A DNA stretch of 64,000 nt from Vandiemenella viatica. Lineage: Eukaryota; Arthropoda; Insecta; Orthoptera; Morabidae. Numbering within the stretch: position 1 is the first letter of the stretch; each line of letters begins with the position of its first letter. A program made the translations under genes and the position numbers. The notes beneath the pieces were generated by a model. That model made no database searches. It saw nothing but the letters and a program-made list of their open reading frames with translations, and was not told the origin of the DNA. This document shows positions 31,986 through 42,508 of this stretch, one piece after another. The stretch spans positions 249,049,894 through 249,113,893 of the forward strand of contig JARYHS010009186.1 of assembly GCA_031002005.1 (NCBI GenBank), written 5' to 3'.

Positions 31986-32039
31986 CAGAAGAACTTATCC
32001 GGCAGAATATCTGAGAAGAATTCTTATCAGCCATACGCC

Positions 32040-32740
32040 GGGAAAAACTTAATTCACACTTCAGCATTAATGTTTACATCGTTAGAGAAACCCAGAAGGA
32101 AGTGTAACACACCTCTAAATTAACTCCGTGACCATCAGCAATGATTTGAAATGGAGTGATAATATTGAGTTGTTGCTAGGGAAAGCATTTTTCAGGAATT
32201 ATTTTTAGAAATTGAGTGTCGGCAGAGTAGCCGTGGATAACGTTATTCTGGTGCGTGAACTACTGGAATAACTAAGGCTGTGGAGAAACCAGACGACGGC
32301 AAGTATAAAGCGGGCTGGATGAAAGACGGCACGGTACCTTGTCTGTGTTGTCCCGCGATGGAACTGTTTCGCTCACTGTGCCAGGCCCCTCAGATGCCCG
32401 CCCAGTCACCCCGATCATCCAATTGACACTAGTTAAACCTTTCCGTTCCAATAACCACAGACTCGACGCGACCTACAAGTCTCGAGTTCGACCTCCACAC
32501 TGTCAGTGACATCTGCAGCTGAACACGGCTCTCAAACAGCTGTTTAAACATCCAGTGCTCAGCTTACAAGGAGTAGGAATATTCTGGTTGACTGTGTTGC
32601 ACAGATCCCACACTATTTGTGTAGATTTCAAGCAAATTTAGTTGTCGACTGTCGAATGTGTGTAGCGGAATTGGTTTTTAAAGAACAGGTCTTGATGTAA
32701 CCTTATACAGTTCAAAGCCAAATGTAAGTGGGGGGAGGTA
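32040..32740. other. Unassigned stretch
   Basis: Base composition is more balanced at 32220-32600, but no open frame, family motif or element terminus was recognised. Confidence 0.4.
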
Positions 32741-32743
32741 AAC

Positions 32744-32961
32744 CAGTGCACTTGACCTCCGGGCGGCAAGTTTAGGGGAGCGGTAAATTTATATCCCCTT
32801 TTTCCCACTACTGCTCCGGGCGGCTTCAAACAACAGGTGGCAACAATGGGTGACAATCGGGTCCACGAAACTCGGGGTGGCGACTGTGGGGGTGGCAAAA
32901 TAATATTCGAAGGGGCTTGCAATTTTTGCCCCGGCTCTGAAAATTCCTAGATCCTCCACTG
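32744..32961. mobile_element. CAGTG-type small DNA element
   Basis: Begins CAGTGCACTTGACC and ends CTAGATCCTCCACTG. Internal GGCGAC, CAACAATGGG and TTTTTGCCCCGGCTC blocks match the element at 52503-52785. No clear target duplication. Confidence 0.5.
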
Positions 32962-33039
32962 ACACGGATTCACACTGGATTTTAGAATTCGAAATCTGTT
33001 TAGTAAGGGTTTAGTAGGTTATGTTTTCGCCCCATTAGT

Positions 33040-33356
33040 TCTATGGTTGCGGCACCGTGATGGTGTTCGGCGCTGACACGGGGTATGCTGGTTCTAGTCC
33101 TGGTGGTGGAAGAAATTCCCAACATCAGACCGAGCGTGGTGGTGTAACGGATAGCGTTCTGGCCTCGCATTCGGGAGGACGGTGGTTCGAATCCCCGTCC
33201 GGGCATCCAGATTTGGGTTTTCCATGGTTTCCCCAAATCACTCCAGGTGAATGCCGGGATGCTTCCTTCAAAAGGCCATGCCCGAATTCCTTCCCATTCC
33301 TTGCCCCCATCCTTTCCCGTCTCTAAAGACCACGTTGTTAAAAAGGGACGTTAAAC

Positions 33357-33388
<32 letters not shown>

Positions 33389-33600
33389 CAACCCAACATC
33401 AGCACTTCGCCGGAAGAAATTCCCAACATCAGCACTTGGCCGGCAGAGTAGAAGAGGTGGTGATGCACAGTTCCTAATCATCAGAGTGTGTACCAATGAC
33501 AAATCTGCGTTTAATCCCAAACTCTCCCGCAGTGCGTATGGAGTGAAGGCATACGACACTGTTCATGGTGATTTGTATGACGGATGGGTACGTTAAGCCT
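33040..33600 (+). mobile_element. Retroposon-like repeat (family D), interrupted by a SINE
   Basis: Blocks GCACCGTGATGGTGTTCGGC, CTGACACGGGGT, GTGGTGATGCACAGTTCCTA and CGCAGTGCGTATGGAGTGA are the reverse complement of 48900-49150. A family A SINE is inserted at 33129-33391. Confidence 0.65.
33129..33391 (+). mobile_element. tRNA-derived SINE (family A), best-preserved copy
   Basis: Pol III A box TGGTGTAACGG (33140-33150) and B box GGTTCGAATCC (33184-33194). Core GGTTTTCCATGGTTTCCCC, tail GGGACGTTAAAC and about 28 A. Direct repeat CCCAACATCAG at 33118-33128 and 33392-33402. Confidence 0.92.
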
Positions 33601-33904
33601 GGCAGCCCTTTTCTTCAAACTCTCCCTTCCTTCATTCTTCAGTCACAACACAAACAATACATTGAAAATACACACATGACGTCCATTGCCGAAGGAGGCA
33701 ACGGGAACCCCAGTTAAATTTCTTAAGCAAGAAGCCATCGAGGAGTAACTGTCTCCAGGGAGCCTCCAAGTCTGTATCGCTAGGTAATGGAAAAGATGAG
33801 TCAAAAATCTTATGTTTATTCTATTTTTTTGTTCCGACAGTTTTTCTTCGAAGTTAAAAAAAATAATTTCGCGTATGCCTTTGGTGTCTCCTTTTATTAT
33901 CATT

Positions 33905-34135
33905 TTATTATTATCATTACTCCGCGATTCACTAAAAGTGTGTGGCGGAGGATGCATTGCACCTATCCGATAGAGTAATGGTTTGGAAGGGATATACGGG
34001 ATATGGCAGGAGGCGCCCATGGGCTATTGTGAGGAACCATCCCAGCATTCGCCTGGAGTGATCCGGGAAAACCATGGAAAACCCAGATCCCGATGGCCGG
34101 AGTGCTTCGTCGAAAGCTACTCCTGTCGGATTTTA
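33905..34135 (-). mobile_element. SINE with family A core but different ends
   Basis: The minus strand carries TGGGTTTTCCATGGTTTTCC and ATCACTCCAGGCGAATGC as in family A. The tail (GCCACACACTTTTAGTGAAT) differs and the tRNA head is missing or degraded. Confidence 0.6.
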
Positions 34136-34138
34136 AGT

Positions 34139-34836
34139 TTACTCGACCGGTAAATCCTTTCTGTTCCAATCCCTAATCGCTCGTGGAAAAAGTGAGTACA
34201 GAAATGAATTGGTTCTGGCCCTGATTTCTCTTATCTTTTTTTCGCGGTCATTCTGAGATATGAATGTTGCTCGTAGCAATATTTGTTTGCTGTCATTCCG
34301 AAATACGTCAGTCGAGAATTTTTCAATTAGCTTCTGTCGAGAGCAACGCTTTCGGTGTTCCAGGTCTTCCCAACCTAACTCCTTCAACATCGCACTTACG
34401 CTTTCCCTCCAACTATATATACCTGTCACGAATCGGGTGGCTCTTCTTTGGACCATCTCTAATGCCTCCATGAACCCCTTTTGATGGGACCCTATACAGA
34501 ACAACAATATTCTAGTGACTTGTATGCAAACAATTTAATTTCCTGAGTGCATTGTTTTAAATTACGACCTAGGAATCGGAGCATACGATTTGCTTTCCCA
34601 ATTACCTTCTCGTTATGCTTATTCCACGGCAAATTATTACTAATTGTTAGACCTAAGTATTTAGCGGAATCTACCGTTCTAAGGACAATCCCTTGTTTCG
34701 TAATGTATCTCACTAAACAGCAGTGATAGATTTTTGCTTTGTTTAGTTCTGTCTCTTTACTATCCCTGTTTTTGCAGCAAATGTTACAAAATAATAGACT
34801 GCACGAAGCGCCAAGGGACAGATGACCACAGAACAC
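34139..34836 (-). pseudogene. Jockey/CR1-like LINE RT C-terminal region
   Basis: Two minus-strand frames joined by a frameshift near 34495. 34836-34492 reads VDSAKYLGLTISNNLPWNKH, NRMLRFLGRNL, KSLEYCCSV; 34507-34139 reads MVQRRATRFVTGIYS, MLKELGWEDLEHRK, FPRAIRDWNR. This is the thumb and tail of a non-LTR RT, a family distinct from 16284. The catalytic FADD part is absent. Confidence 0.8.
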
Positions 34837-35059
34837 GAGTTCAGCTCAATTGGTAGCAATTAATATTGTGGTGTGACGAACACGAGTTCCAACAACTGTG
34901 GCTAGACAGAATTGTAATAATGAAATGAGAGACCAGGTCAGTTTCATAATCGAATTGTGGTTAACAAATGCATTTAGTGTCCAGTACGTTCTGATCCTCG
35001 TATTCACATTCCAACTTCTTAAATTCACATTTTAGTGAAAGTTAGTAAAGAGAAAGGCC

Positions 35060-35610
35060 TTTACTTTCATGTTCTATTCTGTTACAAACATCATCGTACT
35101 ACCTAAATAACCAAAAGTATGTCGGATTGTATTGAAATTATTAGAAACATTCATTTACTGGTCTTACATAATTGAAGAGTCTTAATAATTATTTCATTAC
35201 AACAGGCTGCACTCTTACATAAAACTAACAGCGTGTTACAACAACAACCCAACTATTGAACTACTTCATCAGCCACTAGCTTCACGACACTATGACGCTG
35301 AGATTAACAGGAATATATCTCCTTCTGGTGTAATCTACCCATCTACGATTTCTTAAAATTTGAATTTATGAATAAGTTATTTTGATTGTAATGGTCAGAG
35401 CAGGCCACATTGACAGTGTAACACTGTTTCTATCACAGATATTTGACATAATAAATAACAAAATAAGGTAACAACCATTTGGATTGATGAAAAAATTACC
35501 TTGTTGGTAGAGGAGAGAAGAGATAGTTAGCAAGCAGTTAATGTACGAAAAGCAGTCTAAAAAGAAGTAAAAGTCAGAGCAGATGTGGCAGAAGATAGTG
35601 CATTGGCATT
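35060..35610. other. AT-rich stretch, nothing recognised
   Basis: No gene or element signal was recognised. Confidence 0.4.
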
Positions 35611-35614
35611 ACAG

Positions 35615-36215
35615 ATATAATTGTTCAAATGAATGACTTTATAAGTGATTTACAGTCAGCTGTTAGGTTGTCGTCAGATGAAATAATGCTGTGTAATAGG
35701 ATTAATGAGCCATACGATTGTGAACAGCTACAGGATGATCTGTACAGACTACAGGGTATGTAGTCGGTTAGGTCCACATGGAATGAAAATCAATTTAAAA
35801 AAGAATGAGCTTATTAGGGCATACACAAAATCAAGGTATTGTGTGATTATAAAATGGAGGAATTGCTATTCAAAGGCATGAAATGTATATATCTTCGAAT
35901 AATATTAGATAGCAGGACACACTGGGAAAGTGCTAGGGAGAAGTTTCAAAATTCCTCATTTACTGGAGCAGGTTATGAGGGGATGCACCAGGCAAGTGAG
36001 AGAAGTGGGCTACAAAACTTTGGTTGGACCGTTACTTTAGTACAGTATGGAACCCACAGTATTGGAATCAGGTACAGTAGTCGGAAAGGTGTAAAGAAGA
36101 GCTGCTAGATTTGTTTGTGGAAACTACCAAAGAACACAATCAGCAATTGGTATGATAAAGGGCATGGATTGGGAATCACTGGAAGACAGGATGGTAAAGA
36201 GAGTGCTGGAAATGT
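35615..36215 (+). pseudogene. LINE RT remnant, plus strand
   Basis: Reads MNDFISDLQSAVRLSSDEI (the FADD box is decayed to SSDE), NRINEPYDCEQLQDDLYRL, then after frameshifts ASERSGLQNF, RRAARFVCGNYQRTQSAIGM and WESLEDRMVKRVLE. RT palm-to-tail of the same jockey/CR1-like kind as 29680. It meets a minus-strand LINE tail at about 36220. Confidence 0.7.
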
Positions 36216-36227
36216 GATGATGATCAT

Positions 36228-36410
36228 TATTCTCCAGCTCCAGTCTCCTGGGTGCTGGTCACGAGCACTCTCCACTTCTTCCTGTCCAGGAATAGCTGCT
36301 GTTCATGAATAGTCCTCCAATCAAGCCCAAAGTCTTCAATATCCTTCTTGATTTCGTCTATCCATTTCTTTTGGGACCTTACCACACGTTTTTTCCTTTG
36401 GATGTTCATA
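36228..36410 (-). pseudogene. LINE C-terminal tail remnant
   Basis: Minus frame of 60 codons: RSQKKWIDEIKKDIEDFGLD then DRKKWRVLVTS, the RKRWIDEI-DL tail that ends many insect non-LTR RT proteins. Confidence 0.65.
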
Positions 36411-36537
36411 CTGAAGTAAAGTTACTTATCTTTCTTCCTCCATCCTTTGAACACGTCCAGGCGAAAGCGCTGTAAGGATTTCGCCATACTGATGTTTATC
36501 CCTGCCTCTGCTGGAAATGTACAAGGCATATTTTGGA

Positions 36538-36887
36538 TTTTTTTTTTTTTTTTTTTTTTTTTGTAACTGCTTTACGTCTCTTTTTAACATCGAGGTCTTT
36601 AGAGACGGGAAAGGATGGGGGGCAAGGATGGGGGGCAAGGATGGGGGGCAAGGATGGGGGGCAAGGATGGGGGGCAAGGATGGGGGGCAAGGATGGGGGG
36701 CAAGGATGGGGGCAAGGAATGGGAAGGAATTCGGCCATGGCCTTTTGAAGGAAGCATCCCGGCATTTGCCTGGAGTGATGTGGGGAAACCATGGAAAACC
36801 CAAATCTGGATGCCCGGACGGGGATTCGAACCGCCGTCCTCCCGAATGCGAGGCGAGAACGCTAACCGTTACACCGCCCCGCTCGGT
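36538..36887 (-). mobile_element. SINE (family A) with internal minisatellite
   Basis: Complete SINE on the minus strand with poly-A (T run at 36538-36562) and the direct repeat CATATTTTGGA at 36527-36537 and 36888-36898. The unit AAGGATGGGGGGC, single in other copies, is repeated about 8 times at 36611-36714. Confidence 0.92.
36611..36714. repeat. 13-bp minisatellite (AAGGATGGGGGGC)n
   Basis: Seven 13-bp units plus one lacking a G, lying in the distal body of the SINE. The G6 runs are regular enough to permit G-quadruplex pairing. Confidence 0.92.
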
Positions 36888-37394
36888 CATATTTTGGAGA
36901 GATGAGGCCTGGATGGATATATCCATGATGGATATATTCTTTGCCAGAAGATTATTGGAAACATTGTAAATGGTGGCAAACTTTTATATACCTATGTACA
37001 TGAATTTTTAATTTTTACATGAATTTTTCCTTAAAATTCCGCATGATTGCTCACATCCATGCCTATGTTAAACTCGTTTTGTCTTACCCAGATGGGTCCT
37101 GCAGTTGACCCTTATCCATCGTCTGTTAAGAGCTGCCTGAGGGCTCGATGATTCGAAAAGATGGCGATCAACTCAACTGATTTTGCGGTCTAATAACTGA
37201 CAGACTTGTCACCGTGCCTGCATTATCGTAGTGACCACTAATCTCGCAACATTCCTACATTAAAATTTTCTTGTATTTTTTTTTAGTTTCCATCATATTT
37301 GTTCTAGATTCATCTGGTGGTTTAATTTTTGTGGAGTTTGTCTTAAAAATTTAATTTTTTTATTTGTTTACAACCACAATGCTCCTTGGTTATG

Positions 37395-38120
37395 ATGCTC
37401 ACGTTATACTACAGGATCAGATACGACAGTGTTTGATCACATACAATGATGATCCAAAACATTTTGACCACCTGGTTAAAAGCGTGTTGGTGCACCTTTG
37501 GAACGCAATACAGCAGCGAAATGGAATGGCATAGATCGACACGTCTTAGGTAGTTTTACAGGGTCAACTGGCACTGGATATCTACGCGCAGGTCATGTAA
37601 TTCCTTTAAGTTTTTGGTTGGTGGTTTCTGGACGATAGCATCCCAGCTGTGTTATATTGGGTTGAGATCAGCTGAATTTGGTAGGCAAGGCTTAAACGTG
37701 AGTACTGTAGCACGATTCTGGCCTCGAGACCGGGGCAGTTATCCTGCTGGAAGATACCATCGCCGTCTTGTGAGATATGGAGCATGGTGGTCCTCAATAA
37801 TTTTCACGTAGTCCACTGTTGTCAAGATGCCTTCAATCACTAACGCATGTCCCATGGAAGCCAATGTGATTGTCCCCACATAATGCTGCTCGCTCTGGTC
37901 TATATGTCCTTAGCGCGCTGCATGTTTCGATCAGCTGTTAGTCTGGAAGACGGTGTATCCGGATACGACCATCGAGCTGTGTAACAATAAATGTGATTGA
38001 TCCGACCAGGTGACACTTTTCTATTGATACACTCGATGATCTAGTGCCCACTGCAATAGTAATTGACGATGGGAATACCTAGGGGCCATCTACTGCCAAG
38101 CCCCATGTTCCACCAATGTG
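37395..38120 (-). pseudogene. Tc1-like transposase remnant
   Basis: The minus strand shows, in broken frames, WSDQSHLLLHSS, YVGTITLASMGH, then LPNSADLNPI followed after a stop by HSWDAIVQK. These correspond to WSDES, the GG-V-W region and SPDLNPIEH-WD of Tc1-family transposases. Heavily decayed. AAACATTTTGACCACCTGGT at about 37456 may be near one terminus. Confidence 0.55.
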
Positions 38121-38124
38121 TGCT

Positions 38125-39050
38125 GAATAATGTGCTTCGAGACACTTGCTCTCTTTAGACTCCAAGTGCTAGATTTTTCATTAGCTCCTTGCTTGTGTTT
38201 TTCACATTTTCTTCTCTCGTGTTTTCCGCTTGCAGTTTTTCATTCTCTTTGTCTTCCTACCCTTGCCCGTCGTCAGATATTCATAATGACCCACCTCTCC
38301 GCAGTTCCCTTTTCCCACGGAGAATGTTTCCGGGCTTCATTTATTTGGCTCACATTTCTCCCGGAATGTGCCTCATTTCCCTCTCCCGGCGCGAGTTGAC
38401 ACCGCCAGTGGCTGTTTCGTCTTCTTGGTTTCTCTCGTCTCCTATGCTACTTGAAGCCGTTACCAGCTTTGTTTGCAACATCGATTTTCTCACTGCAGTC
38501 GACCAACTTCGCTTCGCAACTTTGGGAACTCCTCAGTTAACACTTTCGTTTGCGCGGCGCCCATCTTTCTCTTCGTCAGCGGCGTCATAAGCTTTCTTAT
38601 CGACTTCCCCCGTTGTTTCTGCCTCTCCCCGCGACAGGTTATTAGTCACCTGCCTTATCTCCATGCTCAGTTACTACTACACTCTCCAGAGATATTACAT
38701 GCCTTGCTCTCGTACTAACAAACTCGTATTTTAAACGTCGTACTAAAAACAACTGATTCAAATCGTTCTGAAAACTTCTTTCCAGTTTTTTCATTTACCA
38801 TTCAACCTTACTCACACTGCACAGTATTAAATCGGAAAAACAGTTCATTAAGCTTCTGATTAAATTCTTAAATTATAGTTATATAAAATTGAATACAACG
38901 CTGCTGATCGAGATTAGAAGTTCATTATTTCCTAAGGCGTTAAAATGAATTCTTTTTTAAATAAATAAACAATTCATAAATTTTGTTATTAGCGTCTCTG
39001 ATTTTCAAACCTTCGACAGTGTTTCAAATTACTTAAGGAATTTCCTAATA
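38125..39050. other. Stretch without a supported gene
   Basis: Overlapping open frames exist at 38130-38720 (up to 133 codons) but the residues look like C/T-rich chance translation, with no family motif and no splice sites. AT-rich afterwards. Confidence 0.45.
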
Positions 39051-39053
39051 ACA

Positions 39054-39292
39054 AACCGAGCGTGATGGATGAGCGGTAACATTTCGGGAGGACGTGAGTT
39101 CGAATCCTCTTTCGGCAATCCAGATTTTGGTTTTCAATAGTTTCCCCAAATCACTCCAGACGAATGCCGAGATGGTTCATTCATAAGGTCAGGACCGAAT
39201 TCCTTCCCGTTCCTTGCCTCAGTACTCTCCCTCCTCTAATAACCTCAACACTCATGAGGCGTAAAGCAAAAAAAAAATAAAAATAAAAAATA
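39054..39292 (+). mobile_element. Degenerate SINE (family A)
   Basis: Head partly deleted (AGCGGTAACATTTCGGGAGG), B box GTTCGAATCC, core TTTCCCCAAATCACTCCAGA, tail ATGAGGCGTAAAGC and an A-rich end. Confidence 0.75.
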
Positions 39293-39298
39293 GGTGAA

Positions 39299-39440
39299 CG
39301 TGCTAAATCCCTGTCTCGGCTGGAATTTTCAAAGCCCCTTAACCCAACCTTCAGCTCTGCCACAGCTTGCTGTGTAATGTGAACTACGCCAGAGCGCTTT
39401 CGTGGTTCGGTTTCCACCCGGTTTTCACCCGGTAGGATTA
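39299..39440 (+). mobile_element. SINE (family B) partial
   Basis: Begins inside the B box (AAATCCCTGTCTCGG) and continues with ACAGCTTGCTGTG and GTGGTTCGGTTTCCAC, matching the body of the SINE at 57056 in the opposite orientation. Confidence 0.55.
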
Positions 39441-39708
39441 TATAGTTAGCTTAAGGCGGCTCCGACTGCGTAGCCAGTGAAAAACCCTATCAGCATGTCA
39501 TTAGGACCACACAAGCATTTATCTTCTGTGATAACTTTCAATTCCTCTTTTCAGGACAATACTATATTTGAAAGTGTTCATAAAGTATCGTTTCATTACA
39601 ACGGATTTAAAATATTTGCTGCTTGCCAAAGAAAAGATAAATCCAGTTTCAGTTTATTTTCATCATTTTGGTGGTAATTACAAATGTTACGGCTAACCTG
39701 GTAAGCAA

Positions 39709-39897
39709 GTATTTTTTTTTATGGCTTTACGCCTTGTCGACGTCAAGGTCATTAGAGGCTGACAGCAAGGATCGAGAAGGAATTATCCCCGAATTCGTCT
39801 TGAGTGGAAATCCGAACGAAATCTGTACGTCCGGATGGGGATCTGAACCTGCGTTCTCCCGAATAGGGAACCAGAGCGTCACCGCTCACCTAACACG
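39709..39897 (-). mobile_element. Degenerate SINE (family A), head-to-head pair, left
   Basis: Poly-A side at 39709; TTACGCCTTGTCGACGTCAA tail, decayed core, and head next to the following plus-strand copy. Confidence 0.65.
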
Positions 39898-40120
39898 CCC
39901 GGAGAGTGAGCGGTTAACATCGTCCTCGCCTGGCATTCGGGAGGATCTAGGTTCGATCCATGGTCTGGCCATTCAGATTTCGCATTTCAACGATTTCCCG
40001 AAATCCCTCCAAGTCGATGCTGGTACGATTCCTTCAGTCGGCCGTGGACGACTTCTTTCCCATTCGTCGCCGTGCATCCTCTCACGGCTCTAATGATCTT
40101 GACGTTGACGAGCTGAAAAG
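39898..40120 (+). mobile_element. Degenerate SINE (family A), head-to-head pair, right
   Basis: Head with GAGTGAGCGGTTAAC, B box GGTTCGATCC, core TTTCCCGAAATCCCTCCAAG and tail GATCTTGACGTTGACGAG. With the left copy it forms an inverted pair. Confidence 0.65.
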
Positions 40121-40436
40121 CCAGTGAAAAATGTTATGGACTGTTGAAACGTGTCATAGTGACTGTACTCCAGTCTTGGGAGGACTTACCGTATCCTGTT
40201 CTTTTTTTCCGTCTTTACACTTTACTTGCGATGGTTAGGATAGTGGGAATGAAAGTGTTAATAGAAAAAACGGAAGGCGAAAATTCGGTGATGAGTTCCT
40301 TTTACTGGAGATGCATAACCTAACGCGTCCGTCATTTTAGCAGAATGTTCAGTTCCCAAGAGTTGCAATGTTTCTTTTGTAGCCAAGAAACTGTATCGTC
40401 ACGCTTACTGCGCATTGATGAAATTTTCTGGAATAG

Positions 40437-41862
40437 GGTATTTGATACCAAAAAGAAAACTACGAAAATTTAATCGAAAAAGATAGAGTAAGTTATAAGG
40501 CTACCGAAAATCAACTTTATTTGTTCGATCAGAGTTAAAAACATATTATTCTTGATAAAATAAATATGCAAAAAAGTCTGACGCAAAACGGCAATCAAGG
40601 CACGTGACGTCACACCCCCAGGCCAGCATGCACCAGTTTTGCTGAGTGTGTTGAGCGTCTGTCGCCAATTTGTGTCTCATACATTTAAGGTTTTTAATTC
40701 AAACTATTACTTAGTTCTGGTTAAAAATCCATAAAACAAACAATATTTTCAATGAAAGCTAGGTTTTTGCAAAACAAAGAGCTCTAATTTGCCCAAAATT
40801 GATGTGACGATGCCGGGAAAGTTTTTAGCATAAATCAGTGATTTTTGCACAGCAGAACTCCGGAATGTCAAATTTACCTCAAAGTATACGTGCTAAAAAA
40901 CTGAAAGAGTAGTTTTATGCTTAAAAGTGCACAATATGTGTAATTAAGAAAAGTTATATAAGAATGAAGTCTTTCTCCTCGTTGTATTTGAATGTTAGGC
41001 TTTACGATAGACTTCGGAAACTTATATAACCTAGAAAGAATTGTTGTTATAAACTAAATATTGTTTTATAGCACCAATATTAGCAGAGGAAGCAGTTAAG
41101 TTAAATATATAGATTAAATGATGTGCTCATAAGTAGATAAAGAACCAACAGCTAGCATTCTTCGCGACAATATACCAACATTCGGATGAGATGATATATT
41201 AATTGTCATAATGAAGTATACCTAAACCTGTCAAAATGGAGCTGTATTTGTGTTAGCCATAGGCTATTAGAAAATAATAAATAAGTCGCAGACATTGCTA
41301 ATGACGAGGCGCACAATCTTAACAGTAGCGACGTTACGAAAATCACGGACATATTTTGAAAAGAATTACTAATTTGTAGATGCGTTAACTACTTGTATTA
41401 ATTCAAGTCACGTATCAGATCATATAGATGATAGCTGGCTAATTTCAACAGGTTATACAGCCGTTGTGTTTATGGGAGCACACGATACTCAGCTTCATTT
41501 ATTTATTGATAAAAGTTTAAGTCATAACGAAATATTGAGGTACAGAGCTTATTAAACATAATAAAATATTAAGTAAAAAGTTACGTCGAAGTAGTCTTCA
41601 CAAAAGTAAACAAATATGCCAGGTCACGACATACAAGTTTCAGCCATTCTTTTTCCCCGCATATCTTTGTCGCGTATAACGTAAATAAACAATTTGTTTG
41701 CTTTTTACGCGTTTACGCACTGAGGCACTATACACCGCTTGTAAACTGTAGAACTCATTTTATCGACGAAATAAGCAAACCGTCGCTTTGCTTACGGCAC
41801 GGCAGGGATGTGACGTCACCAGAGACGATATGACACCTGTGGGTATTTTGGCATCAAATTGA
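40437..41862. mobile_element. Possible inverted-repeat element (weak)
   Basis: GGGTATTTGATACC (40437) and GGGTATTTTGGCATCAAA (41839) sit near GTGACGTCAC-type motifs (40606 and 41811) that face each other. The ends are too diverged to define termini. Nothing coding between them. Confidence 0.25.
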
Positions 41863-41967
41863 AATTTTCATTTTTTCGTTTGTTTTTCGAGAAATATATA
41901 TGTATTTTTTTTATATAGTATACGCACAGCTACAACACTGATTACTTTTCCAAAATTGGTAAATTAC

Positions 41968-42215
41968 CCCATTGTTATCATCATCATCAGTTTTCAGCCC
42001 TCGGTGAGGTTTTCACTTGGCTGCTCTCCATGCTCTTCTATCTTCTGCCTTTCTCTTAAGGTGCATGTAGTTGCCGTCTTCCTTGATGTTGTCTATAATT
42101 TTGTACCTCCTCCTTTCTCTTATTCTCCTCCCACAAACTAGACCTTGCAAGGCGTCTTTTATCAGGCAATCCACCCTCAACAAGTGTCCCATCCAGTTCT
42201 TCTTTCACTCTTGTT
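41968..42215 (-). pseudogene. RTE-like LINE tail, third copy
   Basis: In mixed frames the minus strand reads KNWMGHLLRVDCL, GRRIRERRRYKIIDNIKE, KRKAEDRRAWRAAK and ends in a (GAT)n-like run. Homologous to 28095-28313. Confidence 0.65.
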
Positions 42216-42508
42216 ATCAACGTCACTAATTGTGTATATTCTACTGCCAACTGCTTGACTGCCGACGCACATCCGTTTGTCGCGACATTAAGATTCGCCT
42301 GAGCTGCTCGCGTCGTAAAGAGCTTCTTAATCGCTTCATTACTGTGTCGTAACCGCTTTGTGTCTGTTCCCCACCTCACGTTGCTTGGTCCATATTATAC
42401 TTTTTCCAGCTCATGTTACAGACCCGAATTAACTCCCAAGAAACATCTCCGAACAGGCAGAGAGTGTAGTTTTCTGTTTCGCTGCCGAACACCTGGGTAC
42501 ATCCGGCG

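Larger units (their letters stand above)
31846..32025. repeat. 180-bp near-perfect palindrome
   Basis: Left arm 31846-31925 and right arm 31946-32025 are reverse complements with about 10 differences; spacer about 20 bp. Each arm holds AAGAATTCTTCTCAG, GCCGGATAAGTTCTTCTGTC, CACAACGTTTCGGCAGC and TCATCAG. The arms would fold into one long hairpin or cruciform. Each arm also holds a hammerhead-like core on the opposite strand to the other. Confidence 0.9.

Noticed and set aside
33129..33210. tRNA gene with A box TGGTGTAACGG and B box GGTTCGAATCC
   Set aside because: Head of an abundant SINE with poly-A and target duplications.
36517..36969. 150-codon frame with GGKDGGQGWGARM repeats
   Set aside because: Translation of the SINE minisatellite, not a protein gene.
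38130..38718. Overlapping open frames of 80-133 codons
   Set aside because: C/T-rich sequence gives Ser/Phe/Leu-rich chance frames; no motif, splice site or homology recognised.
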